From the NCBI GenBank assembly GCA_051879315.1, contig JBJELW010000071.1:1-16545 (forward strand): a DNA stretch of 16,545 nucleotides. Reading direction: 5' to 3'. The notes below the pieces were generated by a model, which made no database searches, was not told the origin of the DNA, and was given only the letters and a program-made list of their open reading frames with translations. The translations under genes were made by a program, and so were the position numbers. Numbering within the stretch: position 1 is the stretch's first letter; each line of letters begins with the position of its first letter. Source of the stretch: Roseburia_C sp051879315. Its GTDB lineage: Bacteria; Bacillota; Clostridia; Lachnospirales; Lachnospiraceae. This document shows positions 1 through 5,878 of the stretch, in pieces.

Positions 1-100
1 TTTCTGATTTACCCCGTATCCTACATTCGATACTAACTACCAGCAAAAACATTTTCCACAACACGACTTTTCACCCCTGCTCGCCTTACAACACCCGCTA

Positions 101-175
101 TGAGTGCCATTCAAACGAACACCTCGATTCCGCAGGCATAGACGCCCTGCTCCATCTCGGTGTTCGTTTGACTCA
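101..175. repeat. Bulged inverted repeat (hairpin) after prfA
   Basis: TCAAACGAACACC (111-123) is perfectly complementary to GGTGTTCGTTTGA (159-171). The pairing continues with TGAGT (101-105) against ACTCA (171-175), leaving a five-base bulge at 106-110. Inside lies a smaller stem, GCAGGC (132-137) with GCCCTGC (144-150). There is no T-run on either side, so it is not a standard terminator. It sits 4 bp from the next palindrome and may be part of the same composite element. Confidence 0.7.
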
Positions 176-178
176 CAT

Positions 179-325
179 ATCCTTCCGAAGCATGTGAAAA
201 CATCTGCTTCGCAGATGTACGAAGCTTCGCTTCTACAAAAACAGAAAGAACATCGCTTCTCCAAACAAGTTTGGAGCGCAATGTCCTTTCCGTTTTTATT
301 TTCACATGCTTATATCAGCAAGGAT
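179..325. repeat. Nested palindromic element A with three internal hairpins
   Basis: An outer 13-bp perfect stem, AAGCATGTGAAAA (188-200) with TTTTCACATGCTT (299-311), is extended by ATCCTT (179-184) with AAGGAT (320-325). Inside are three hairpins: ACATCTGC/GCAGATGT (200-218), GAAGC/GCTTC (221-233) and a long imperfect stem (237-297) whose tip is CTCCAAAC/GTTTGGAG. The first two have GAA triloops when read on the minus strand, giving GCGAAGC. The element begins about 40 bp after the prfA stop. Its family is not recognised; the architecture resembles a mobile structured repeat. Confidence 0.75.
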
Positions 326-365
326 TTTCAAGCACCTCCACGGCTACGTTCGTACTTATTCGTTC

Positions 366-1436
366 CTATTCGTTCATCTTTGCCAGCTTCGCTGCCTGGT
401 CTGCTGCGATCAGCGCATCCAGAATCTCCTGCAGATCTCCGTTCATGATTTTATCCAGCTTATACAAGGTAAGATTGATGCGGTGGTCTGTGACACGGCC
501 CTGGGGGAAATTGTAGGTACGGATTTTCTCCGCACGATCTCCCGTTCCGATCTGGCTGCGGCGCAGCTCTGACTCCGCATCCTGCTTTTTCTGGAGTTCT
601 AAGTCATACAGCTTCGCACGGAGCAGGGCAAACGCCTTTTCCTTATTCTGCAGCTGAGACTTCTCTGTCTGGCTGTAGATCACAATACCGGTGGGATAAT
701 GGGTCAGACGCACAGCAGAATCTGTGGTATTGACACACTGTCCACCGTTTCCGGACGCACGCATAACGTCGATACGGATGTCCTTCTCATCAATTTGGAC
801 ATCCACATCCTCTGCTTCCGGCATGACAGCCACGGAGCAGGTGGATGTCTGGATACGTCCCTGGGACTCGGTCTCCGGCACACGCTGTACCCGGTGCACA
901 CCGGACTCATACTTAAGTACAGAGTACGCACCGCTTCCGGTTACCATGAAGTTTACAGACTTCATGCCACCGATTCCGGTTTCGTCTGCTTCAAGCAACT
1001 CCACCTTCCAGCGACGGCTCTCTGCATAATGCACATACATACGATATACTTCCGCTGCAAACAACGCAGCCTCCTCGCCACCGGCACCGGCGCGGATCTC
1101 CACGATAACGTTTTTCTCATCATTAGGATCCTTGGGAAGCAACAGGATCTTTAACTCCTGCTCCAACTCCTCCACTCTGGCCTTGGCATCATTTAATTCC
1201 TCTTTGGCAAGCTCGCGCATCTCCTCATCGGATTCCTCGTCCAGCATAGCCAGGGAATCTTCGATATTCTGTTTACACTGCTTATACTCCTTGTAAGCAT
1301 CCACAATGGGAGTGAGATCACTCTGCTCCTTCATCAGCTTACGGAAACGCGCCGGGTCATTGGCCACATCCGGCTCGCTGAGCTCACTCATCAGCTCCTC
1401 ATATCGAATCAGTAAATCCTCTAACTTGTCAAACAT
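366..1436 (-). CDS. prfA: Peptide chain release factor 1 (RF1)
   Basis: RF1 recognises UAA and UAG stop codons on the ribosome and triggers release of the finished protein. The 356-residue length is typical. The tripeptide stop-codon reader is PET (187-189), one of the RF1 forms and not the SPF of RF2. The catalytic GGQ is at 231-233, followed by the conserved VNTTDSAVRLTH. The residue after GGQ is Cys where many RF1 proteins have His. The N-terminal helical domain fills roughly residues 1-105. The gene starts 2 bp after the prmC stop, whose product methylates the GGQ glutamine, so the pair is probably translationally coupled. It is the last gene of the rho-rpmE-yqhQ-prmC-prfA cluster. Confidence 0.98.
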   Translation of the reverse strand: MFDKLEDLLIRYEELMSELSEPDVANDPARFRKLMKEQSDLTPIVDAYKEYKQCKQNIEDSLAMLDEESDEEMRELAKEELNDAKARVEELEQELKILLLPKDPNDEKNVIVEIRAGAGGEEAALFAAEVYRMYVHYAESRRWKVELLEADETGIGGMKSVNFMVTGSGAYSVLKYESGVHRVQRVPETESQGRIQTSTCSVAVMPEAEDVDVQIDEKDIRIDVMRASGNGGQCVNTTDSAVRLTHYPTGIVIYSQTEKSQLQNKEKAFALLRAKLYDLELQKKQDAESELRRSQIGTGDRAEKIRTYNFPQGRVTDHRINLTLYKLDKIMNGDLQEILDALIAADQAAKLAKMNE

Positions 1437-1438
1437 TG

Positions 1439-2269
1439 TTATTTTCCTTTCCCTTTTACCACACGGTCATTGTGTGCAAGATCTTTGATTACTTCCACAT
1501 CCGTAAATCCTGCTTCACGCATCATGGATGATACCGCTTCACCCTGATCATACCCAATCTCAAAATAAAGATATCCGCCGGGGTTAAGATATTCCTGTGC
1601 CTCTGCCACAATCCGCCGGTAGAAATATAATCCGTCCTCTCTTCCGTCCAATGCATCAACGGGTTCGAAGTCCCGCACCTCCGGCATCAGCTTTGCAATC
1701 TCCTCCGTCCGGATATAGGGCGGATTCGATACAATCAGATCATATTTTTCATTCAGATTGTCAAATAGATCGCTGCGGATCCACTCTGCCGCCAACTCGT
1801 ACTGTTTGGCGTTTTCCTTCGCCACCAAAAGAGCCGTCTTGGACACATCGCTGCCGGTTCCGATGAGATCCGGCACATTCTTCATCAGACTGATGAGAAT
1901 ACATCCTGAGCCCGTACACAGATCTAATACCTGCATTCCCGGCTTCAGCACCTTAAGTGCTTCCTCCACCAACGTCTCTGTATCCTGTCTGGGAATCAGT
2001 ACGTTGGGATTCACCTTAAACTTCAATCCCATAAATTCCTGTTCCCCAATGATGTACTGCAAAGGTATGTGTTCTGCCCGCTTCTGAATGGCAATCTCAT
2101 ACTCCCGCTGCAAATCTTCCGATATTTCCTCATCCCCATGCATGTAATAATAGCTGCGTTCAATTCTGCAAACCATTTGCAGAAGATACCATGCATCCAA
2201 CTCAAAATCTGTCACCCCTGCCAGTTTCAGAGTCTCGGTACCTGACGCAACCGCTTCACGGTAAGTCAT
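1439..2269 (-). CDS. prmC: Release factor glutamine N5-methyltransferase
   Basis: PrmC uses S-adenosylmethionine to methylate the glutamine of the GGQ motif in release factors, which speeds peptide release. The protein has 276 residues. An N-terminal helical substrate-binding domain (about 1-85) precedes the Rossmann methyltransferase domain, which shows RQDTE (94-98), the SAM-binding DLCTGSG (116-122) and the NPPY catalytic motif (182-185). The start has a GGAAGGGG-like ribosome binding site. It lies 17 bp downstream of yqhQ and 2 bp upstream of prfA, the standard arrangement in Bacillota. Identity is firm from the NPPY motif and its neighbour. Confidence 0.97.
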   Translation of the reverse strand: MTYREAVASGTETLKLAGVTDFELDAWYLLQMVCRIERSYYYMHGDEEISEDLQREYEIAIQKRAEHIPLQYIIGEQEFMGLKFKVNPNVLIPRQDTETLVEEALKVLKPGMQVLDLCTGSGCILISLMKNVPDLIGTGSDVSKTALLVAKENAKQYELAAEWIRSDLFDNLNEKYDLIVSNPPYIRTEEIAKLMPEVRDFEPVDALDGREDGLYFYRRIVAEAQEYLNPGGYLYFEIGYDQGEAVSSMMREAGFTDVEVIKDLAHNDRVVKGKGK

Positions 2270-2286
2270 AAAACCCCTTCCTTCTC

Positions 2287-3198
2287 CTACTGATAGTCTT
2301 CCAAATACTTTTTCCAGTCGAAAACTGCCTCTACAGAGGCAATACCCACTTCAATCATGGAATCGTCCGGCTCCCTTGTGGTGAGATTCTGCAACCACAA
2401 GCCCGGTTTACTCAAAAGGTTCACGAACTTGTTCTCAGTCCTTCCGGCCAAACGAATGAACTCATAGGATACTCCCGCAATCACAGGAATCAGGAGCAGC
2501 CTTAAGACCACTCGCAAAATCCTGTTTTCTACAGTAATAAATGTAAAGAAAACGATGCTAACCACCATAACAAACAGCAGCATACTGGTTCCGCATCGCT
2601 TGTGCTGCCTGGAACTTTTCCGCACATTCTCCACAGTCAGTTCCATACCATGTTCAATGCAATTGATACATTTGTGCTCTGCTCCATGGTACATAAACAC
2701 GCGCTGAATATCTTTCATCTGTGAAATAGCAATTACATAGGCAAAAAAGATAGCCAGACGAATCAATCCTTCCACCAGTGCCAAAAGAATGTGGGAAGAG
2801 ATAAAACGTGCAAAAAATAAGGACAATCCGTAGGGCAGCATCATAAAAATTCCCACCGCCAGCAGAACGGAGATGCACATGGTAATGCCCATTTCCCCCT
2901 TCTCCTTTTTCTCTCTTACCTTTTTCTCTTCCTCTGTCTCTTCCTGAATGGTATCCTCGCCCAGATACATGGATAATGTCAGTGAATGTAACCCCAGGGA
3001 CAAAGATTCGATAAAGCCCACCACTCCCCGGAGAATTGGACAGTTGTGGAGGAATCCATTGGTGGTAATACCCTTGTACTCCTCTGTGGTGACAGTAATC
3101 TCCCCGTCTTCCTTACGCACAGCCACCGCATAACGGTCCTTGTTCTTCATCATGACACCTTCCATGACCGCCTGTCCGCCGATTCCTGAATACTTCAT
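2287..3198 (-). CDS. yqhQ: DUF1385 / YqhQ family membrane protein
   Basis: This is a member of the DUF1385 (COG3872) family, described as a predicted metal-dependent enzyme but without a settled function. From the chosen start it has 303 residues. The family signatures GGQAVMEGV (7-15) and HGAEHK (171-176) are both present, with a Cys-x2-Cys just after the second. Four hydrophobic stretches at about 103-130, 136-160, 205-222 and 228-248 indicate an inner-membrane protein; a Glu/Lys-rich segment (86-101) precedes the first. Two adjacent ATG codons follow a GGAGG. The second (3196-3198) has the better 5-base spacing and was chosen; the first would add one Met. It sits between an rpmE terminator and prmC, the conserved position for this family. 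Confidence 0.93.
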   Translation of the reverse strand: MKYSGIGGQAVMEGVMMKNKDRYAVAVRKEDGEITVTTEEYKGITTNGFLHNCPILRGVVGFIESLSLGLHSLTLSMYLGEDTIQEETEEEKKVREKKEKGEMGITMCISVLLAVGIFMMLPYGLSLFFARFISSHILLALVEGLIRLAIFFAYVIAISQMKDIQRVFMYHGAEHKCINCIEHGMELTVENVRKSSRQHKRCGTSMLLFVMVVSIVFFTFITVENRILRVVLRLLLIPVIAGVSYEFIRLAGRTENKFVNLLSKPGLWLQNLTTREPDDSMIEVGIASVEAVFDWKKYLEDYQ

Positions 3199-3238
3199 CA
3201 TTTCCTCCAATGTTGTTTCTGTTTCAAATTTGTTTCTC

Positions 3239-3271
3239 TAAAAAAAGGTTGAGATTAAAAACCTCAACCTT
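3239..3271 (-). terminator. Intrinsic terminator after rpmE
   Basis: A 9-bp perfect stem, AAGGTTGAG (3245-3253) with CTCAACCTT (3263-3271), has a 9-base loop and is followed on the minus strand by a run of seven T (3240-3246). It lies 25 bp beyond the rpmE stop and only about 40 bp before the yqhQ start. Transcription of yqhQ-prmC-prfA therefore depends on read-through or on a promoter I could not identify. Confidence 0.9.
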
Positions 3272-3296
3272 ATCCTTCAGTCACATTGTGCAATTA

Positions 3297-3497
3297 CTAT
3301 TTCATGCCGTATTTCTTATTGAACTGCTCAATACGTCCACGTGCCTGATTAGCCTTCTGCTGTCCTGTGTAGAACGGATGACACTTAGAACAGATCTCAA
3401 CGTGGATATCTTCCTTGGTTGAACCGGTTACAAAAGTATTACCGCAGTTACAGGTTACAGTAGCCTGATAATAATCCGGATGGATTCCCTCTCTCAT
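3297..3497 (-). CDS. rpmE: 50S ribosomal protein L31, zinc-binding type
   Basis: L31 is a small protein of the large ribosomal subunit that bridges the two subunits. The 66-residue form contains REGIHPDYYQATVTCNCG and the four cysteines of the zinc-binding (C+) type at positions 16, 18, 36 and 39. I chose the ATG at 3495-3497, preceded by GAGAGGTG, over an in-frame GTG nine bases upstream that forms part of that ribosome binding site. A convincing promoter lies at 3553-3581 and a terminator at 3239-3271, so it can be made as a single-gene transcript. Zinc control of C+ L31 genes is known elsewhere, but I see no recognisable operator here. Confidence 0.97.
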   Translation of the reverse strand: MREGIHPDYYQATVTCNCGNTFVTGSTKEDIHVEICSKCHPFYTGQQKANQARGRIEQFNKKYGMK

Positions 3498-3552
3498 TTC
3501 TTTCACCTCTCATCTATAAGTACTGCTTAGTTCCCGAATAAACAGCTTACTC

Positions 3553-3581
3553 ATTGTATCATATGATATCTATAAGCGCAA
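3553..3581 (-). promoter_or_regulatory. Sigma-A-type promoter for rpmE
   Basis: On the minus strand there is TTGCGC (3576-3581), a 17-bp spacer and TACAAT (3553-3558), with TG one base before the -10 box (extended -10). Transcription would start near 3546, giving a leader of about 50 bases before the rpmE ATG. The promoter begins about 12 bp beyond the palindromic element B, so that element separates rho from rpmE. Confidence 0.75.
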
Positions 3582-3601
3582 GCCTTTTTATAAATTATTT
3601 T

Positions 3602-3734
3602 GTAACTATTCAGTACCTTCATAGTTACGAGCACAAATCCATGCAAAATTTGCTTCGCAAATGGATTTGTGCTTGCTAAATATACGTTTTTTTACGGCAT
3701 CCGCAGTAAATGCGTATGCCTACCGAACAGATAC
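3602..3734 (-). mobile_element. 133-bp palindromic repeat B, MITE-like, copy 1
   Basis: The ends are imperfect inverted repeats, GTAACTATTCAG (3602-3613) and CCGAACAGATAC (3723-3734), matching at 9 of 12 positions. A 9-bp direct repeat AATTATTTT flanks it (3593-3601 and 3735-3743). Three internal stems are seen: 3602-3608/3622-3628, 3631-3640/3663-3672 (with an inner ATTTGC/GCAAAT hairpin) and 3682-3686/3713-3717. It aligns end to end with the element at 12663-12796, and stem positions differ by paired changes. It begins 13 bp after the rho stop codon. No coding capacity is seen. Mobility is inferred from the end repeats and flanking duplication. Confidence 0.8.
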
Positions 3735-3747
3735 AATTATTTTATCA

Positions 3748-5199
3748 TTATATAAACTTCGTCTTTTTTACCATCTGCACATATTCCCGGTTGTTCTTGG
3801 TACGTACGAACATATTCAGGATGCTTTCCACCGCATCATCGGTGCGCATGCCGTTGATGGCCTTTCGCATAATATACACAGCCTCCTGTTCCTCCTGAGT
3901 AAGCAAAAGGTCTTCCCTTCTGGTACTGGACTTCACAATATCAATAGCAGGGAATACACGCTTCTCGGATAATTTGCGATCCAGCACGAGCTCCATATTA
4001 CCGGTTCCCTTAAACTCCTCGTACACCACGTCATCCATCTTGCTGCCGGTTTCCACCAATGCAGTTGCCAGGATTGTCAGGCTTCCGCCCTCACGCATGT
4101 TGCGGGCTGCACCAAAGAAACGCTTTGGCATATGCAAGGCTGCCGGATCAAGACCACCGGACAGGGTTCTTCCACTGGGTGGAACTGTCAGGTTGTAGGC
4201 CCTGGCCAGACGTGTGATGCTGTCCAAAAGGATCATGACATCTTTTTTATGTTCCACAAGACGTTTGGCCCGCTCAATAACCATTTCCGATACTCTCTTG
4301 TGATGTTCCGGAAGTTCATCAAATGTGGAGTAGATTACCTCCACGTTAGGTCCCTCGATGGCTTCCTTAATATCTGTTACCTCTTCAGGGCGTTCGTCAA
4401 TCAGAAGAATGATCAGATGCATCTCCGGATTGTTTTTCTTCACGGCTTTCGCCACCTCTTTTAACAGGGTGGTCTTTCCTGCCTTGGGTTGGGACACGAT
4501 CATACCACGCTGCCCCTTTCCAATGGGGGAAACCAGATCCACGATACGCATGGACATTGCACTGCGATCAGTCTCGAGCCGGATGCGCTCATTGGGGAAA
4601 ATCGGGGTCAAATCCTCAAAATTTTTTCTCTTAATGGCTTCTATCGGGGCCATACCATTGATGGAATTAACGTACAGCAGTGCTGCAAACTTCTCAGCCT
4701 GGGTTTTTATTCTGGTATTTCCCGCTATAATATCTCCCGTCTTCAGATTAAACTTGCGAATCTGAGATGGCGAAACATACACGTCGTGATCGCCGGGCAG
4801 AAAATTCTCACATCGGATAAATCCGAATCCATCCGGCATCACCTCCAGAATACCCTCTGCGGTAATACCACTGTCTAACTCGCGAACCTCGTCTGTCAGT
4901 TCATCTGCTGTAATTGCGATATTCGCCACACGGGCGGGACGTTTTTCCTCTGCCCTGCGCTCCTCACCGTGGTGTTCTTCGCAACGTCTGCCATCTCCCC
5001 GGTTATTATCATTTCTTGTCTCACTTCGATTTTCGTTTTTCGCCTCACTACGGGCACTGTTTTTCTTTTCCTGCTCATCCAAAGCCAGCATTGCCTCCAC
5101 CAGCTCTGACTTCTTCATGGTTGACGTGCCCTTAATGTCTCTTGCCTTTGCCAGATCCCTCAGAACGGATACAGAAAGACTTTCATACTTTTCTCTCAT
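3748..5199 (-). CDS. rho: Transcription termination factor Rho
   Basis: Rho is a hexameric RNA helicase that ends transcription. The 483-residue protein has an N-terminal Rho_N helical domain (1-45), an Arg/Asn/Glu-rich low-complexity insert (about 46-90), a cold-shock-like RNA-binding domain (about 113-160) and the RecA-type ATPase. Walker A is SQPKAGKTT (236-244), Walker B is VMILLDS (321-327), and the secondary-channel region SGGLDPAALHMPKRFFGAARN (346 onward) is intact. I chose the ATG at 5197-5199, preceded by AAAAGGAG; an in-frame GTG upstream lies inside the leader hairpin. The leader contains a tandem array of identical hairpins, which is unusual. The protein ends 13 bp before repeat element B. 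Confidence 0.97.
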   Translation of the reverse strand: MREKYESLSVSVLRDLAKARDIKGTSTMKKSELVEAMLALDEQEKKNSARSEAKNENRSETRNDNNRGDGRRCEEHHGEERRAEEKRPARVANIAITADELTDEVRELDSGITAEGILEVMPDGFGFIRCENFLPGDHDVYVSPSQIRKFNLKTGDIIAGNTRIKTQAEKFAALLYVNSINGMAPIEAIKRKNFEDLTPIFPNERIRLETDRSAMSMRIVDLVSPIGKGQRGMIVSQPKAGKTTLLKEVAKAVKKNNPEMHLIILLIDERPEEVTDIKEAIEGPNVEVIYSTFDELPEHHKRVSEMVIERAKRLVEHKKDVMILLDSITRLARAYNLTVPPSGRTLSGGLDPAALHMPKRFFGAARNMREGGSLTILATALVETGSKMDDVVYEEFKGTGNMELVLDRKLSEKRVFPAIDIVKSSTRREDLLLTQEEQEAVYIMRKAINGMRTDDAVESILNMFVRTKNNREYVQMVKKTKFI

Positions 5200-5215
5200 T
5201 TCTTCTCCTTTTATT

Positions 5216-5476
5216 GGCACGAGGTGTCACCGCAGGTGACGGAGCCCTTGTGCCCTTTTTATATTTAGCTTGTTACTACCCTGGCACGAGGTGTCACCGC
5301 AGGTGACGNNNNNNNNNNNNNNNNNNNNNNNNNNNNNNNNNNNNNNNNNNNNNNNNNNNNNNNNNNNNNNNNNNNNNNNNNNNNNNNNNNNNNNNNNNNN
5401 NNNNNNNNCCTTTTTATATTTAGCTTGTTACTACCCTGGCACGAGGTGTCACCGCAGGTGACGAAGCCCTTGTGCC
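5216..5476. repeat. 67-bp tandem hairpin repeat in the rho leader (interrupted by gap)
   Basis: A 39-bp nested palindrome occurs at 5216-5254, 5283-5321 (only 5283-5308 visible) and 5438-5476. The outer stem is GGCACGAG/CTTGTGCC and the inner stem is GTCACC/GGTGAC with a GCA triloop. A 28-bp linker, the same on both sides of the gap, follows each palindrome; period 67 bp. The outermost copy has GAAGCC where the first has GGAGCC. Read on the plus strand each palindrome is followed by CTTTTTAT, like an intrinsic terminator. Read on the minus strand the innermost copy ends just before the rho ribosome binding site. Copy number is unknown because of the gap. Confidence 0.9.
5309..5408. other. Assembly gap (100 N) inside the tandem repeat
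   Basis: Exactly 100 undetermined bases. The distance from the palindrome start at 5283 to that at 5438 is 155 bp, which is not a multiple of the 67-bp period, so 100 is a placeholder length. From the flanking sequence the true gap should be 12 plus a multiple of 67 bases if the array is regular. Nothing can be said about unique sequence that may also be missing. Confidence 0.95.
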
Positions 5477-5640
5477 GTAACTTTTTACAACTCTCATGCA
5501 CTTTACAGTTTTAACTGATCTTATTCTTATAGCTCTTATGGGTAACATTACAGAACTGCGACTATAGACTTGTTTTGCCTATTATACAACACTATCTCTA
5601 AAATAGGAAGTCCCTTTTTCTTGATTTGTGCATTTTTTAA
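5477..5640. other. Spacer between the rho repeat array and element D
   Basis: An AT-rich stretch with no credible gene. It contains a small palindrome CAGTTTTAACTG (5506-5517) and a perfect TATAAT on the minus strand (5581-5586). An open frame entering from element D on the minus strand has no ribosome binding site and starts inside a palindrome. Confidence 0.6.
5581..5609 (-). promoter_or_regulatory. Possible rho promoter
   Basis: A perfect -10 box TATAAT lies at 5581-5586 on the minus strand. The hexamer 17 bp upstream (5604-5609, TTCCTA) is a poor -35. If used, the rho leader would be at least about 375 bases and would include the whole tandem hairpin array. A promoter inside the unsequenced gap cannot be excluded. 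Confidence 0.35.
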
Positions 5641-5819
5641 TGATATGATACAAGGGTCAAAAGTCAGAATTTGTTCCTGCTTGCAGGATAAAAATTCTGA
5701 CTTAATGACCCGCACACCCATGAGCAAGTAGTGATTTTCCATGGAAAATCAACGGATTGTGAATGGGTGCAGAATTGCGAGAGTTGCGAAGCAACGTAGC
5801 AATTCGTGTATCATATCAT
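5640..5819. repeat. Multi-branched palindromic element D
   Basis: A 13-bp perfect outer stem (5640-5652 with 5807-5819, core TGATATGATACA) encloses three hairpins. Hairpin 1 (5654-5711) pairs GGGTC/GACCC, AAGTCAGAATT/AATTCTGACTT and CCTGC/GCAGG. Hairpin 2 (5712-5770) has an outer CCCAT/ATGGG stem around the 20-bp perfect palindrome at 5732-5751. Hairpin 3 (5772-5805) pairs GAATTGC/GCAATTC and GTTGC/GCAAC around a GAA triloop. Almost every base takes part in a stem. No clear flanking duplication and no gene. It sits just upstream of the malic enzyme promoter region. Its family is not recognised. Confidence 0.82.
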
Positions 5820-5822
5820 ATT

Positions 5823-5849
5823 TTGAAATTTATGTACATCAAATAATAC
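5823..5849 (+). promoter_or_regulatory. Weak candidate promoter for the malic enzyme operon
   Basis: TTGAAA (5823-5828) and TAATAC (5844-5849) are separated by only 15 bp, shorter than the ideal 17. They lie in the 60-bp AT-rich stretch between element D and the start codon, which is the only room for a promoter there unless element D supplies one. Confidence 0.3.
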
Positions 5850-5878
5850 ATAACAAAAATATAAAAAGGAGATAAACT

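Larger units (their letters stand above)
1..365. other. Gene-free region downstream of prfA, rich in hairpins
   Basis: No convincing gene is seen. The stretch holds a small inverted repeat (GTATC 16-20 / GATAC 29-33), a long-armed hairpin at 101-175 and a nested three-hairpin palindrome at 179-325, both listed separately. Short open frames cross it on the minus strand, but they follow the palindromes, lack good ribosome binding sites and are rich in Cys/Arg/Ser, so I treat them as accidental. I see no clean intrinsic terminator with a T-run for prfA; the hairpins themselves may end or protect its transcript. Confidence 0.6.

Noticed and set aside
37..305. Minus-strand open frames downstream of prfA
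   Set aside because: They run along palindromes, have no good ribosome binding site and show Cys/Arg/Ser-rich sequence without domain character.
699..1154. 151-codon plus-strand frame inside prfA
   Set aside because: It is a mirror frame of the clearly coding prfA strand and has no protein features of its own.
3602..3734. Element B as an ordinary intrinsic terminator for rho
   Set aside because: Its stems are not followed by a T-run on the minus strand, and the same element recurs after rimM with flanking direct repeats.
5200..5220. Longer Rho start at an in-frame GTG
   Set aside because: It lies at the foot of the leader hairpin and has no ribosome binding site, while the ATG at 5197-5199 follows AAAAGGAG.
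5216..5476. Possible CRISPR array (palindromic repeat with regular spacing)
   Set aside because: The linkers between palindromes are identical, so the whole 67-bp unit is a tandem repeat; CRISPR spacers differ, and no cas gene is nearby.
5548..5742. 64-codon minus-strand frame between rho and element D
   Set aside because: It begins inside the 20-bp palindrome of element D, has no ribosome binding site and no recognisable protein features.
5640..5819. Riboswitch for the malic enzyme operon
   Set aside because: The element is a near-complete palindrome closed by perfect terminal repeats, lacks an expression platform before the start codon and matches no riboswitch class I know.
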